A stretch of 64,000 nt of DNA from Natribacillus halophilus (GTDB lineage Bacteria; Bacillota; Bacilli; Bacillales; Marinococcaceae), in assembly GCF_900100185.1 (NCBI RefSeq), contig NZ_FNEN01000001.1, positions 124,001 through 188,000 on the forward strand, given 5' to 3'. The notes beneath the pieces are model-generated. The model did no database searches, was not told where the DNA came from, and saw only the letters and a list, made by a program, of their open reading frames with translations. The translations under genes were made by a program, and so were the position numbers. The first letter of the stretch is position 1. Each line of letters opens with the position of its first letter. Positions 54,706-63,671 of the stretch are shown here, piece by piece.

Positions 54706-55314
54706 CTATAAAGATAGCCGCCCGGGTGAATGCCTGGAAGGCGTACGGGTACCGGTCAATTTATATGCCCATACTTCCAGGGCGTGCCAAGCCACGATTA
54801 GCATGAGCACAGCGGTCAAAACATTGTAAAAAAACGTGTCCGCCAGATATAATCCCCCTGTTAAAGGCATAACGGTGATGGCGCCGATCAGTTCGCCAAA
54901 ACAAAACGCCAGCAGAATCAACGGATAGCGGCCCTCGGCATAACTACAAATAAACACCGTCAGAAACGCGAGCACAACAGCAGACAACCACACCTCCCCC
55001 AATAAAAAGAAGGCAGGATTATACCAAATCATGAGCTGAAAACTCGCGTATAAAAACATCAAGGCTACCGCAGACAGAAAAAATTTCCACTTGTGTCGTA
55101 CACCGAGAGAACCTGCCCAACCGCAGGCGAGCAGCATAACAATCCCGTATGCGGCCGACATTTGCAAAGGCCCTTCTGTAAAAGTCATAGGTGCGCAAAT
55201 AATGGTCGCTAATATGGTAGCGGCAAGAAGCCCCTGACCCGCGGAAGTTCGCATAAAAAAGGCAACGATGATCCATAGCATCCAGGCTAACCAAAAAAAT
55301 AGCGCATAGTCCAT
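54706..55314 (-). CDS. yphA: YphA-like membrane protein
   Basis: Polytopic membrane protein of 202 residues with six or seven hydrophobic segments. The match to YphA rests on position directly upstream of der, length and topology; function is unknown. ATG 55314 follows AGGAGGG at 7 bases. Confidence 0.7.
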   Translation of the reverse strand: MDYALFFWLAWMLWIIVAFFMRTSAGQGLLAATILATIICAPMTFTEGPLQMSAAYGIVMLLACGWAGSLGVRHKWKFFLSAVALMFLYASFQLMIWYNPAFFLLGEVWLSAVVLAFLTVFICSYAEGRYPLILLAFCFGELIGAITVMPLTGGLYLADTFFYNVLTAVLMLIVAWHALEVWAYKLTGTRTPSRHSPGRLSL

Positions 55315-55370
55315 ATGTGAACCCTCCTGTCCGGACATCCACAGTATAGACAAGACTATAGATTCATATT

Positions 55371-55416
55371 CCGGAAGTCAGACATCGGAAACCGGAAATC
55401 CGAGCTCCGGAAAAGC
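55371..55416. repeat. CCGGAAGTCAGA-type degenerate repeat
   Basis: Starts CCGGAAGTCAGACATCGGAA and continues with degenerate CCGGAAA units, as in the repeat after ypjC. It lies between yphA and the rpsA terminator. Confidence 0.6.
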
Positions 55417-55452
55417 GGAAAACAATCGGCGAATCCAGCGATTCGCCGATTG
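55414..55452 (-). terminator. Terminator of the rpsA-like gene
   Basis: A perfect 13-bp stem (55423-55435 with 55440-55452) with loop of 4; on the minus strand TTTTCCGCTTTTCC follows. It lies 15 bases after the stop. Confidence 0.85.
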
Positions 55453-55467
55453 TATCATCTGTTGAAA

Positions 55468-56622
55468 CTATTGACGGTATTTATCCAATTGATCGCCGAT
55501 CATATCTCCAAAAGAGAAACCTGAGTGGTCTTCTTCCGGAGCTTCGGCTTCCCTCTGTACTTTATTTTCCGAGGTAGCCTCGTCTTCCAGCTCCCGAATG
55601 CTCAGAGAGATTCTTTGCTCGGAGGGATTAATGTCAAGGACTTTTGCCTGCACCGCTTGTCCTTCTTCCAGCACTTCTTCGGGTGTGCCGATATGACGGT
55701 TGGCAATCTGGGAAATATGAACAAGTCCTTCCACGCCCGGAGCCACTTCTACGAATGCGCCGAAGGATACGAGTCGCTTGACTTGTCCATCGATCACATC
55801 ACCCGGTTGAAATTGACCTTCAATCAATGTCCAGGGACCGGGAAGGGTTTCCTTAATCGACAGAGAAATGCGTTCTTTATCCGGGTCAACGGCGAGGATT
55901 TTTACATTGATATCTTCGCCTTCCTTAACGATCTCTCCGGGCGATTCCACACGATGATGGGCCATTTGCGAAATGTGCACCAAACCATCAACCCCGCCGA
56001 CATCGACGAATGCACCGAAGGATGTTAAGCGCTGAACCGTTCCGGTCACTTCCGAACCGACTTCGAGGTTCTCAAGTACGTCCCGCTTTTTGTATTCTGC
56101 TTCTTCGTCAAGGACGGCTCTTCTCGAGAGAATCAACTTGTTGTCATCCGGATCGATTTCGATGATTTTCAGTTCCAGTTGCTTGCCCTTGTAATCAGAG
56201 AAGTCCTCAACAAAATGCTGTTCGACGAGCGAAGCCGGGATAAAACCGCGTACACCGACATCGACGACGAGGCCTCCCTTGACAATTTCGGCCACTTCCG
56301 CTTCGATATGATCTCCAGCCTCGAAGGTTTCCTGCAAGGATTCCCAGGCTTTATCCGCACGAGCGCCGCGAAGGGAGAGTACAAGCTCATCATCTTCCAC
56401 TTTGTTCACCTTGAGCTCCACTTCATCGCCTTCACTTAATACATCCGATACTTTCTCCACGTGCAGGCTGGATATTTCACTGATCGGGATAATGCCGTCC
56501 ACTTTGTAACCAGCGTCGACAAAAGCTTGTTTCTCTTCCACTTTCGTTACTTTTCCACTGACGATATCATCCACGTGGAATTCTTTTACATTGGCCATTT
56601 CATTGTTCATCTCTTCAACCAT
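55468..56622 (-). CDS. ypfD: Ribosomal protein S1 homologue with four S1 domains (YpfD)
   Basis: RNA-binding protein of 384 residues with four S1 domains at roughly 18-88, 103-172, 190-260 and 275-345 and an acidic C-terminal tail. Repeats of G-A-F-V-D/E-V and G-L-V-H-I-S-Q are clear. This is the shorter Bacillota S1-like protein; whether it binds the ribosome like the six-domain E. coli S1 is uncertain. The ATG at 56622 follows AAGGAGG. Confidence 0.93.
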   Translation of the reverse strand: MVEEMNNEMANVKEFHVDDIVSGKVTKVEEKQAFVDAGYKVDGIIPISEISSLHVEKVSDVLSEGDEVELKVNKVEDDELVLSLRGARADKAWESLQETFEAGDHIEAEVAEIVKGGLVVDVGVRGFIPASLVEQHFVEDFSDYKGKQLELKIIEIDPDDNKLILSRRAVLDEEAEYKKRDVLENLEVGSEVTGTVQRLTSFGAFVDVGGVDGLVHISQMAHHRVESPGEIVKEGEDINVKILAVDPDKERISLSIKETLPGPWTLIEGQFQPGDVIDGQVKRLVSFGAFVEVAPGVEGLVHISQIANRHIGTPEEVLEEGQAVQAKVLDINPSEQRISLSIRELEDEATSENKVQREAEAPEEDHSGFSFGDMIGDQLDKYRQ

Positions 56623-56667
56623 TGCCCATTTTCCTCCTTACCCTTGGCGGGAACAATAACTCTTTTT

Positions 56668-56698
56668 CAACTAAAGCTTGGCGATAAGCCAAGTTTTT
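56668..56698 (-). repeat. Fragment F of the dispersed hairpin repeat
   Basis: Minus-strand CTTGGC-TTAT-CGCCAAG followed directly by TTTAGTTG, as if the GNRA hairpin had been deleted. It lies between plsC and the rpsA-like gene. Confidence 0.65.
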
Positions 56699-56705
56699 AG
56701 TGTTG

Positions 56706-57299
56706 TTACCGGTTTTTCGGTTTTTGTGCTTCATCCTTGAGCTTTTGAATGTGAGACATAATATGGTCGGTCACTTCACGGGATGAAGCCTGATTTTTTC
56801 GTAAACCTTCCAGGGAAATCGGCGAACCGTAGCGAAGGGCCACTCTGCGAAAAGGTTTATATTTCCCCTGTATATAAGCGGGAATAACCGTTGCCTCACT
56901 TTTTAGTGCGAAAAAACCCACGCCGGTAAGCCCTTCCCTGATTTCTCCGGTTTCACTGCGGGTTCCTTCCGGAAACAACAGCAACATCTCTCCATTTGCA
57001 AGCACGTTGATGCCTTTCCGTAACGCCCCTCGATCACTCCCCCCTCTTTTCACCGGGAAGGCCCCCAGTTTTTGGATTAAGGGACCGAACCATTTCGATG
57101 TAAACAGTTCTTCCTTGGCCATGAACCTTAGCGGACGCTTAATATATGAGCCAAGCAAAGGGGGGTCGAAATAGCTTCTGTGATTGCTGCAAATAATTAC
57201 GGGGCCATCGACTGGTATATTCTCTTTTCCCTCAATTTTGGCGAAAAAAACAAGCGATAATACGATTCGGCTAATAAGTTTTCCTATCTTGTAGATCAT
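56706..57299 (-). CDS. plsC: 1-acyl-sn-glycerol-3-phosphate acyltransferase
   Basis: Makes phosphatidic acid from lysophosphatidic acid at the membrane. The 197-residue protein has an N-terminal membrane helix, the catalytic N-H-x4-D (H40, D45), P-E-G-T-R-S and V-P-A. It overlaps cmk by four bases (ATGA); the longer frame upstream is within cmk. With gpsA and plsY it completes phosphatidate synthesis in this window. Confidence 0.94.
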   Translation of the reverse strand: MIYKIGKLISRIVLSLVFFAKIEGKENIPVDGPVIICSNHRSYFDPPLLGSYIKRPLRFMAKEELFTSKWFGPLIQKLGAFPVKRGGSDRGALRKGINVLANGEMLLLFPEGTRSETGEIREGLTGVGFFALKSEATVIPAYIQGKYKPFRRVALRYGSPISLEGLRKNQASSREVTDHIMSHIQKLKDEAQKPKNR

Positions 57300-57982
57300 G
57301 AGCCCTCGGTCTCCTTCTCCCGGGCTATGCGACAAATGCGTGCAACCACTTCTTCGCTCGTTAAATCCGTCGTATCGATAGGCACAGCATCCTTTGCCTG
57401 TTTCAGGGGAGCGATGCTTCGTTCCCGGTCGAGATGATCACGACGCTGAAGTTCTTCCCTGGTGGCTAGTATATCAGATGGACGACCATTTGCAATATTT
57501 TCTAAATGCCTTCGCTTTGTTCTTTCATCAACAGAGGCATACAGGTATATTTTCAATTCAGCACCGGGGAGAACAAATGTGCCAATATCCCTGCCATCGA
57601 GAACAACCCCTTTTTGCTCTGCTATTTTCTGTTGTCTTGCCACCATTTCTTCCCGAATCTTTCCGTGAGCGGAAACTTCGGAAACTTTTCCGGTGACCGC
57701 CTGGGAGCGGATTTCCTCTCCGAGAAGCTGTCCGTTGACAAATACCTGGACCTGCGCCTCTTTTTCTCCATGTTTAAGGGTAATATCCATATCCGTCAAC
57801 AGCCGGAGAAGGCTGTCTTCATCCTGTTCGGATATGTTGGCCTGTAACGCGCGGAAGGTCAGCGAGCGATACATCGCGCCTGTATCAATATATAAATAAG
57901 ATAAATGTGCAGCGGTTTCTTTCGCGACTGTGCTCTTGCCCGAACCGGCAGGCCCGTCGATGGCGATATTGATCTTGTGCAT
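57296..57982 (-). CDS. cmk: Cytidylate kinase
   Basis: Phosphorylates CMP and dCMP. The 228-residue protein has the P-loop G-P-A-G-S-G-K-S-T (10-18), Y-I-D-T-G-A-M-Y-R and G-R-D-I-G-T. SD GGGGTG. It heads the cmk-plsC-rpsA-like run, conserved in Bacillus. Confidence 0.96.
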   Translation of the reverse strand: MHKINIAIDGPAGSGKSTVAKETAAHLSYLYIDTGAMYRSLTFRALQANISEQDEDSLLRLLTDMDITLKHGEKEAQVQVFVNGQLLGEEIRSQAVTGKVSEVSAHGKIREEMVARQQKIAEQKGVVLDGRDIGTFVLPGAELKIYLYASVDERTKRRHLENIANGRPSDILATREELQRRDHLDRERSIAPLKQAKDAVPIDTTDLTSEEVVARICRIAREKETEGS

Positions 57983-58092
57983 ATTACACCCCGTATGTAG
58001 AAGCTAAAAATCGATATGTCGGGGCGACCCGAACACTGTCTCAAGCTTATCATACAACGGTTTACAAGACAAACGATTCAGTCTTGTCAGCC

Positions 58093-58144
58093 GGAAAAAA
58101 AGATGGCCCGCAAGGCTCCCTTACATTTCGCGGGAACCTTGCGG
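58093..58144 (-). terminator. Terminator of sleB-ypeB
   Basis: On the minus strand CCGCAAGGTTCCC (58144-58132) pairs with GGGAGCCTTGCGG (58120-58108), one mismatch, followed by GCCATCTTTTTTTCC. It is directly after ypeB. Confidence 0.85.
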
Positions 58145-58151
58145 ACGCTTG

Positions 58152-59501
58152 CTACTGATCATATACAGGCTCAGCACCCTGCATTCGTTTGACCTCTTCT
58201 TCCTTGCCATCTTCAGCGTTCATATAGAGACGATACGTATCATCGTTCATCGTGCCGTACAATTCATATACCAATTGTTCTTCGCCTTCCTGATTTTCGA
58301 TCACTGCCAGGTGTTCCTCTCTCACTTCAAGGTTCTCGTGAACCTCGTCCTCGATCTCTTCAAGATCCAATTCCGGCTCCACGTCGTGACGCTCGCGATG
58401 GTTGGCCACATAATCGGCTCCCTTGTAACTGACGACATCACCATCATCGAGAGCCACTTCCATCAGGATGGCATCGGGATACAAGCGAACGTCATTGATC
58501 GTTGGCGCAAATTGGAAGGTGCCGGTGGAATTGTATTGTTTGCTGTCGACGAGCTCCAGGTCTTCAAACCCTTTCGATTCCAGAAAATCGGCCGCGATCT
58601 CGGATGCTTCGTTTAAGCTGATGTTCACATCATTTAAGGGGCGGTCCTGCATCGCCCAGATCGGCAAACCACCGTTCACCGTCATATCCATCATGTAATT
58701 GCCTTCTCCCTCGGGATCCTGTATCGCGATGTGATAACCTTCAAAAGGCACTCCCTCGCCGAGAGATTCCACTTGCGCCTCCGCATCATCCGGAAGGTTC
58801 ATAAAGTCACGCGCCCGCTCGACAGCTTCCTCTTCGTCGAAGGCGTCCTTATCTTCGACCACGTTTGCGATTCTTTCATTCACATCCCCGGGAAAACCGG
58901 CATCATCATTCCAGTTGTTCTCGGAAAACCCTTTCGCCTTTTCATCGACGCCCTGAATCCCATCGATGGCTGTTCCTTCACCGGGATCGGTGTTGTTGAC
59001 GAGTTCAGCTTCAATGTCTGTCCAGCGAATGTCATTCGAAAGTGTATTGGCCTGAACCGCCCGTAAATCATGGGCCATTTCTCCTGCCTGTTCATAGTAG
59101 GTCTCCAATTGTTCATACTCATCATCTGTTAATGGCTCTTCTGCCCGATCCCTTATCGCGACATCATGGGTAAATTCAGCTACGTTTGTTAAATATTGTT
59201 CCGTTTCACCGACAGGGACAAGTCCCAGCGGCAGTCCGCCCATATCGGAACGTGCCGACGATGATATCCGCCACACCTCAGCGAGTGAACCGGTCATGTT
59301 GTCATTGCCATTCATGGCTAAAGAGGCTCCCAACTCATCTTGCATTTGGTCTAAATCGAAAGCCAATTGGTTAAACGCTTTTTGATAATTATTTTCATGG
59401 CTCATGGCCAAATCTTCTTTTTCCTGATGTTCATTATAGGCAAACACCCCTGTGCCGATCAACGCGACGGACAATACGGCAATGGTAATTGCTCGAATCA
59501 A
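58152..59501 (-). CDS. ypeB: Germination protein YpeB, TTG start
   Basis: Partner of the cortex-lytic enzyme SleB, needed for its stability and placement in the spore. The 449-residue protein has an N-terminal signal-like anchor, a helical N-terminal domain and PepSY-type repeats in the C-terminal half. TTG at 59501 has AGGAGG at 8 bases; the open frame begins three codons earlier at a GTG inside the SD. It lies 15 bases after sleB. Confidence 0.93.
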   Translation of the reverse strand: MIRAITIAVLSVALIGTGVFAYNEHQEKEDLAMSHENNYQKAFNQLAFDLDQMQDELGASLAMNGNDNMTGSLAEVWRISSSARSDMGGLPLGLVPVGETEQYLTNVAEFTHDVAIRDRAEEPLTDDEYEQLETYYEQAGEMAHDLRAVQANTLSNDIRWTDIEAELVNNTDPGEGTAIDGIQGVDEKAKGFSENNWNDDAGFPGDVNERIANVVEDKDAFDEEEAVERARDFMNLPDDAEAQVESLGEGVPFEGYHIAIQDPEGEGNYMMDMTVNGGLPIWAMQDRPLNDVNISLNEASEIAADFLESKGFEDLELVDSKQYNSTGTFQFAPTINDVRLYPDAILMEVALDDGDVVSYKGADYVANHRERHDVEPELDLEEIEDEVHENLEVREEHLAVIENQEGEEQLVYELYGTMNDDTYRLYMNAEDGKEEEVKRMQGAEPVYDQ

Positions 59502-59516
59502 GTAAATCACCTCCTG

Positions 59517-60440
59517 TTAGTCTGCAAACACGTGTTTACCAATTTCTGTGTGCACATCACGGCTAAAGATCCATTCGGAAGTCGCGGTTACCGGGTTGTA
59601 ATAATAAGCCGCACCGTTCGAAGGGTCCTGGCCATTAATCGCATCAAGCACGGCCTCGCGTGCTTCTTCATCCGGCTCCAGATAAATTTGCCCATCTGCA
59701 ACCGCCGTAAAGGCTCGCGGTTCAAAAACGACCTCGTTCGCCGTGTCGGGAAATTCAGGGTCATCCGTACGGTTAATAATGACCGCCGCGACGGCTACTT
59801 TCCCTTCGTAAGGCTCACCCCTGGCCTCGCCGTGAACGGCGTTCGCCATAATCTGGATATCGTTATCCGAATACCCGTCCGGCACATTCATCGCTTCTCC
59901 TATATCTGCCTGATTGTCCTGTCCTTCCTCGGGCTCTTCGCCACCTGTCTCCGGCTGATCACCTTCTTGGGCCGGGGCTTCTTCGCCCTCATCCGGAGCG
60001 GGTGTTTCTTCCTCCTCTTCGGGAGCGGGCTGCTCCTCTGCTTCTCCCTCTGGTTGCGCTTCACCTTCCCGGGGATTCGGGCCGTAATGGGTGAACTCGT
60101 CATCGCTTCGCAATGCATTTTGAACGTATTCTTCATCATACTCCGTTGTCTCATATAATCTTTGTTTCGTCTCATCCCCGACGAGTCCATTCACTTCCAT
60201 GCCAAATGCTTCTTGATACTCACGGACGCCCCAATAAGTCCCCCAGCCAAATACGCCGTCAATGGTTTGATCAAAATAACCGATGTATTGAAGTCTGGCC
60301 TGCAATTCCACAACATCATCGCCTGTAGCACCTTGCTGGATCACTTGCTCACTAAAAGCTTCACCGTTTTTAGTAGCAAAACCAAGCACGCCACACGATA
60401 CAATCATGGTTGCAAGTAAGTATCGGACGCTTACCTTCAA
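59517..60440 (-). CDS. sleB: Spore cortex-lytic enzyme SleB, TTG start
   Basis: Lytic transglycosylase that degrades the muramic-lactam cortex during germination. 307 residues: signal peptide (1-29), peptidoglycan-binding domain (about 35-95), an unusual Glu/Pro-rich linker of about 70 residues (about 118-190) and a Hydrolase_2 catalytic domain (about 205-307) with N-A-V-H-G-E-A-R-G-E and its catalytic glutamate. The linker is acidic and repetitive, unlike the shorter one in B. subtilis. TTG at 60440 follows AAGGAGGT at 8 bases. Expression in the forespore under sigma-G is expected, but no convincing promoter was seen. Confidence 0.94.
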   Translation of the reverse strand: MKVSVRYLLATMIVSCGVLGFATKNGEAFSEQVIQQGATGDDVVELQARLQYIGYFDQTIDGVFGWGTYWGVREYQEAFGMEVNGLVGDETKQRLYETTEYDEEYVQNALRSDDEFTHYGPNPREGEAQPEGEAEEQPAPEEEEETPAPDEGEEAPAQEGDQPETGGEEPEEGQDNQADIGEAMNVPDGYSDNDIQIMANAVHGEARGEPYEGKVAVAAVIINRTDDPEFPDTANEVVFEPRAFTAVADGQIYLEPDEEAREAVLDAINGQDPSNGAAYYYNPVTATSEWIFSRDVHTEIGKHVFAD

Positions 60441-60526
60441 TTGCCTTACCTCCTTCTGATGCAGTTCAAATTGAAAGGATTAACTTTCATTGCCTATATT
60501 TTTCGATGTACACCGGAAATTATGCG

Positions 60527-60559
60527 TAAAAAAAGAAAAAGTCTACCGGGTGGGTAGAC
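60527..60559 (-). terminator. Terminator of metI-yitJ
   Basis: GTCTACC (60541-60547) pairs with GGTAGAC (60553-60559); on the minus strand TTTTTCTTTTTTT follows. It is 18 bases after the yitJ stop. Confidence 0.88.
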
Positions 60560-60576
60560 TCATTGAAAAAGTATGT

Positions 60577-62409
60577 TTATACCGATGATCTTTGCGAAGA
60601 GTGGGCCTTCGCCTCGTTCGTTAATGCGGCCGTGATATGGAAACGTAAAAACGGGGTAATCAAGTAAATCCGACCAAACAGATCAAGGGCCGCCGCCTGT
60701 AAATCCCGGGCAATGGCCATCCCCTCTTCTTCGCCTTTTTGCACATCCTTTCCACAAGCTGACATTCTCTGACGCACCTCGTCCGTGAGGTGGATGCCGG
60801 GCACTTCATTATGGAGAAACTCCGCGTTCCTTCCGTTGATCAAGGGCATAAGACCGATATAAATCGGAATGTCCAGGTGGGCGGTCGCTTCCTTTACGCG
60901 TTCCATCGTCTCGATATCATAAATCGGTTGCGTCATGATGAAGTCCGCGCCGGCGACGATTTTTTTCTCCAGGCGCTTCGCCGCCTTATCCATTGAACTG
61001 ACATTCGGATTAAAGGCGGCCCCGACCTTGAACTGGGTTTCCAGCCCCAATGGGCGTCCGGAATGACTGAACCCTTCATTCATCGTCTTAATCAGACGGA
61101 TGAGATCAAAAGAGGTAAAGTCATACACGGATGTTGCCCCCGGGAAATCCCCCACTTTTGTCGGGTCGCCCGTGATCGCGAGAACGTCGCGGATACCAAG
61201 GGCGTGCAGACCGAGGAGATGCGACTGCATACCAATTAAGTTCCGGTCCCGACACGCGATATGCAGTAAGGGATGAGCCCCTGTTTGTTGCTTCATCAAT
61301 GTCGCAGCGGCGAGGTTATCGATACGCGAAGTGGCAAGGGAATTATCCGCCAGGGTCACTGCATCCGCACCTGCATCGTGAAGCGCCTCGGCCCCTTGTA
61401 AAAATTTATCCATTTTAGTGAGGGATTTCGGCGGATCAAGTTCCACGATCATCGATGATTCTTTTTTATGAAGGTCAATGGTTTCACCAATATCTGCCGC
61501 CTGTTGCTGCCAGGCAGCGGAAACCTTTGCCCGGGGCTTTCGGAGCGGTGATAGATGTTGTAATTTTTCCCGAAAAGAACGGATATGATCGGGCGTTGTT
61601 CCGCAACATCCGCCGAGAAGGTGCACACCTTGCTCTCGGAAGGCACTCGCCTGGCTTTTGAAATATTCCGGATTGGATTGATAGACGAGGCGGCCATCCT
61701 GAATGCCGGGCAAACTCGCGTTTGGATAGGCGGATAGAAAAACCCCCTCCGGCAGAGAGACCTCTTCCAGCGAAGCAATCGTCTGGGCGGGGCCCATGCG
61801 GCAATTGATACCGACGACATCCGCCCCTTCGTTGGCTAGACGTAAAAGCGCATCATTAATCGGAATGCCGCCATGCAACACGCCGACATCTCCGAGGGAA
61901 ATATTGCTAATCACCGGTATATGCGGGGACAAACGCTTAATAATCCGCAGTGCCTGTACAAGTTCATGCAGGTCATAATACGTTTCCAGAAGGATCGCGT
62001 CCGGATGTTCCGATAAAAGGGCTTCCGCCTGTGTTTCTGTAGTTGTCTTGACTTCATCGTTACTGAAATGACTGGCTCTGCCATCGCGAATGCCTCCGAT
62101 CGTACCTGCGACAAAGACATCTTCCCCGATCGCCGCCTGTTTGGCGAGCCGTACGCCCTCGGCGTTGATGGTTGTTACCTGCTTTGCCAAACCGTAATTG
62201 TCCAGCTTTAATGCGTTAGCTGCATATGTGTTCGACTGAATGACTTGAGCTCCTGCTGCGATATACTCTTTATGAGCGGAAATAACCATCTCTTTTTCAT
62301 GGCGATTGGCATCCTCGATGGATCCGCTTATTCCCCGCGCGTACAACAGGGTGCCGATCGCGCCATCGCCGAGCATAATCTCATCCTGCAATCTTTCCAG
62401 AAACGTCAT
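60577..62409 (-). CDS. yitJ: Bifunctional homocysteine S-methyltransferase / 5,10-methylenetetrahydrofolate reductase
   Basis: 610-residue fusion of the YitJ type. The N-terminal half (about 1-295) is a zinc-dependent homocysteine methyltransferase with the first zinc cysteine in G-I-N-C-R and the pair in G-G-C-C-G-T-T-P. The C-terminal half (about 315-600) is a FAD-dependent methylenetetrahydrofolate reductase with V-E-L-D-P-P and T-Q-P-I-Y-D. Together they provide methyl groups for methionine. It overlaps metI by four bases (ATGA) and is controlled by the upstream SAM riboswitch. Confidence 0.94.
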   Translation of the reverse strand: MTFLERLQDEIMLGDGAIGTLLYARGISGSIEDANRHEKEMVISAHKEYIAAGAQVIQSNTYAANALKLDNYGLAKQVTTINAEGVRLAKQAAIGEDVFVAGTIGGIRDGRASHFSNDEVKTTTETQAEALLSEHPDAILLETYYDLHELVQALRIIKRLSPHIPVISNISLGDVGVLHGGIPINDALLRLANEGADVVGINCRMGPAQTIASLEEVSLPEGVFLSAYPNASLPGIQDGRLVYQSNPEYFKSQASAFREQGVHLLGGCCGTTPDHIRSFREKLQHLSPLRKPRAKVSAAWQQQAADIGETIDLHKKESSMIVELDPPKSLTKMDKFLQGAEALHDAGADAVTLADNSLATSRIDNLAAATLMKQQTGAHPLLHIACRDRNLIGMQSHLLGLHALGIRDVLAITGDPTKVGDFPGATSVYDFTSFDLIRLIKTMNEGFSHSGRPLGLETQFKVGAAFNPNVSSMDKAAKRLEKKIVAGADFIMTQPIYDIETMERVKEATAHLDIPIYIGLMPLINGRNAEFLHNEVPGIHLTDEVRQRMSACGKDVQKGEEEGMAIARDLQAAALDLFGRIYLITPFLRFHITAALTNEAKAHSSQRSSV

Positions 62410-63545
62410 GTATATCGCTCCTCTCGTCCTGCTATTTGTTTTTCAGCCGCTTCCAGTGCCTGTGTAATGTCAGCACTGATATCCTGCTCGTTTTCAATCC
62501 CGCACGATAAACGCAGCAAGTCATTGGTCACACCATTTTTGACGCGCACTTCCTCGGGGATGTCCGCGTGGGTTTGGACACTTGGGTACGTCATTAAACT
62601 TTCGACGCCTCCCAGACTTTCGGCAAATGTGACGAGCTGCAGGTGGCGAAGCAAAGGATCGACGAGGCGTTCATCGTGAACTTTAAACGACAGCATACCG
62701 CCCTGGCCAGGATAAAGGACCTCTGTGATTAAAGGATGGGACCCGAGCATTTTACAGACAGCGGCAGCATTTTGTTGATGCTTTTCCATTCTGAGAGACA
62801 ACGTTTTCATCCCGCGCACGAGCAGCCAGGCATCAAAAGCGCCGAGGGTCATCCCGATGCCATTTTGAATATTGAAAAGCCGGGTTCCCAATTCATCATC
62901 ATCTGCAACGATCAGGCCTGCGACGACATCGTTATGTCCCCCCAGATATTTGGTCGCGCTGTGAATGACGATGTCAGCACCGGATTCAAGGGGTCTTTGC
63001 AATAAAGGTGTGTAAAAGGTGTTATCGACGATTAAAAGCAAATCATGTTTGCGCGCGATCTCGCCGAGAGCCTGTAAGTCCGCTTCCTGCATGAGCGGAT
63101 TCGTCGGCGTTTCAATAAACAATGCCCTCGTGTTGGTTTTAACCGCGCTCTCCACGGATTGCAGGTCCCGCGGGTCGACATAGCGAACATCCACCCCCCA
63201 TTGCGGCCAATATTCCCGAAACAAGCGATATGTACCGCCGTACAAGTCCAGGGAAGCGATGATATCATCCCCCTGGGAGAATAAGCTAAGCACCGCCTGG
63301 ATGGCTGCCATACCGGAACTGCAGGCAAAACCGTAGCGACCGCCCTCCAAGTCGGCAATCGTCTCTTCCAACACTTCCCTCGTGGGGTTACCCGTGCGGG
63401 CATAGTCATACCCTGTAGACTCCCCGACACCCGTATGTTCAAAAGCGGTACTCATATAAATCGGCGCATTGACAGCACCCGTGCGGTCATCCTTGCGATT
63501 GCTCGCCTGAACGAGCCTCGTCTCTTTCGTATACCTTCGTTCCAT
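62406..63545 (-). CDS. metI: Cystathionine gamma-synthase / O-acetylhomoserine thiolyase
   Basis: PLP enzyme of the Cys/Met metabolism family, 379 residues. The PLP lysine is K199 in S-A-T-K-Y-L-G-G-H, with Y-x-R (48-50) and D-N-T-F-x-T-P. In Bacillus, MetI uses acylhomoserine with cysteine or sulfide. The SAM riboswitch and co-transcription with yitJ support a role in methionine supply. The ATG follows GGAGGAGGAG. Confidence 0.92.
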   Translation of the reverse strand: MERRYTKETRLVQASNRKDDRTGAVNAPIYMSTAFEHTGVGESTGYDYARTGNPTREVLEETIADLEGGRYGFACSSGMAAIQAVLSLFSQGDDIIASLDLYGGTYRLFREYWPQWGVDVRYVDPRDLQSVESAVKTNTRALFIETPTNPLMQEADLQALGEIARKHDLLLIVDNTFYTPLLQRPLESGADIVIHSATKYLGGHNDVVAGLIVADDDELGTRLFNIQNGIGMTLGAFDAWLLVRGMKTLSLRMEKHQQNAAAVCKMLGSHPLITEVLYPGQGGMLSFKVHDERLVDPLLRHLQLVTFAESLGGVESLMTYPSVQTHADIPEEVRVKNGVTNDLLRLSCGIENEQDISADITQALEAAEKQIAGREERYT

Positions 63546-63580
63546 GAGATCTCCTCCTCCAAGATGTGACCTGAAATAAA

Positions 63581-63671
63581 GAAAACTTGGCTTATCGCCA
63601 AGCCTTTAAGGCGATAAGCCTTAGTTGCACTTATGCAGGATAAGAAAGTGGTTTATACTTTCTTACCTGCT
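63581..63671 (+). repeat. Dispersed multi-hairpin repeat, copy D, in the metI leader
   Basis: A 91-bp copy with the first hairpin, a variant centre (CTTTAAGGCGATAAGCC in place of TGGCGAAAGCC), TTAGTTGCACTTATGCA and the AAGAAAGTGG...ACTTTCTT hairpin. The last 50 bases are identical to copy A, ending in TTACCTGCT next to a terminator A-run. It sits between the riboswitch terminator and metI. Confidence 0.9.

Noticed and set aside
60441-60540. Sigma-G promoter for sleB-ypeB
   Set aside because: GCATA and TATAG-like boxes are present, but no pair has acceptable spacing and sequence.
22984-63671. Insertion sequences at the dispersed repeat sites
   Set aside because: Copies are under 100 bp with no transposase gene in the window and no clear target duplication visible.
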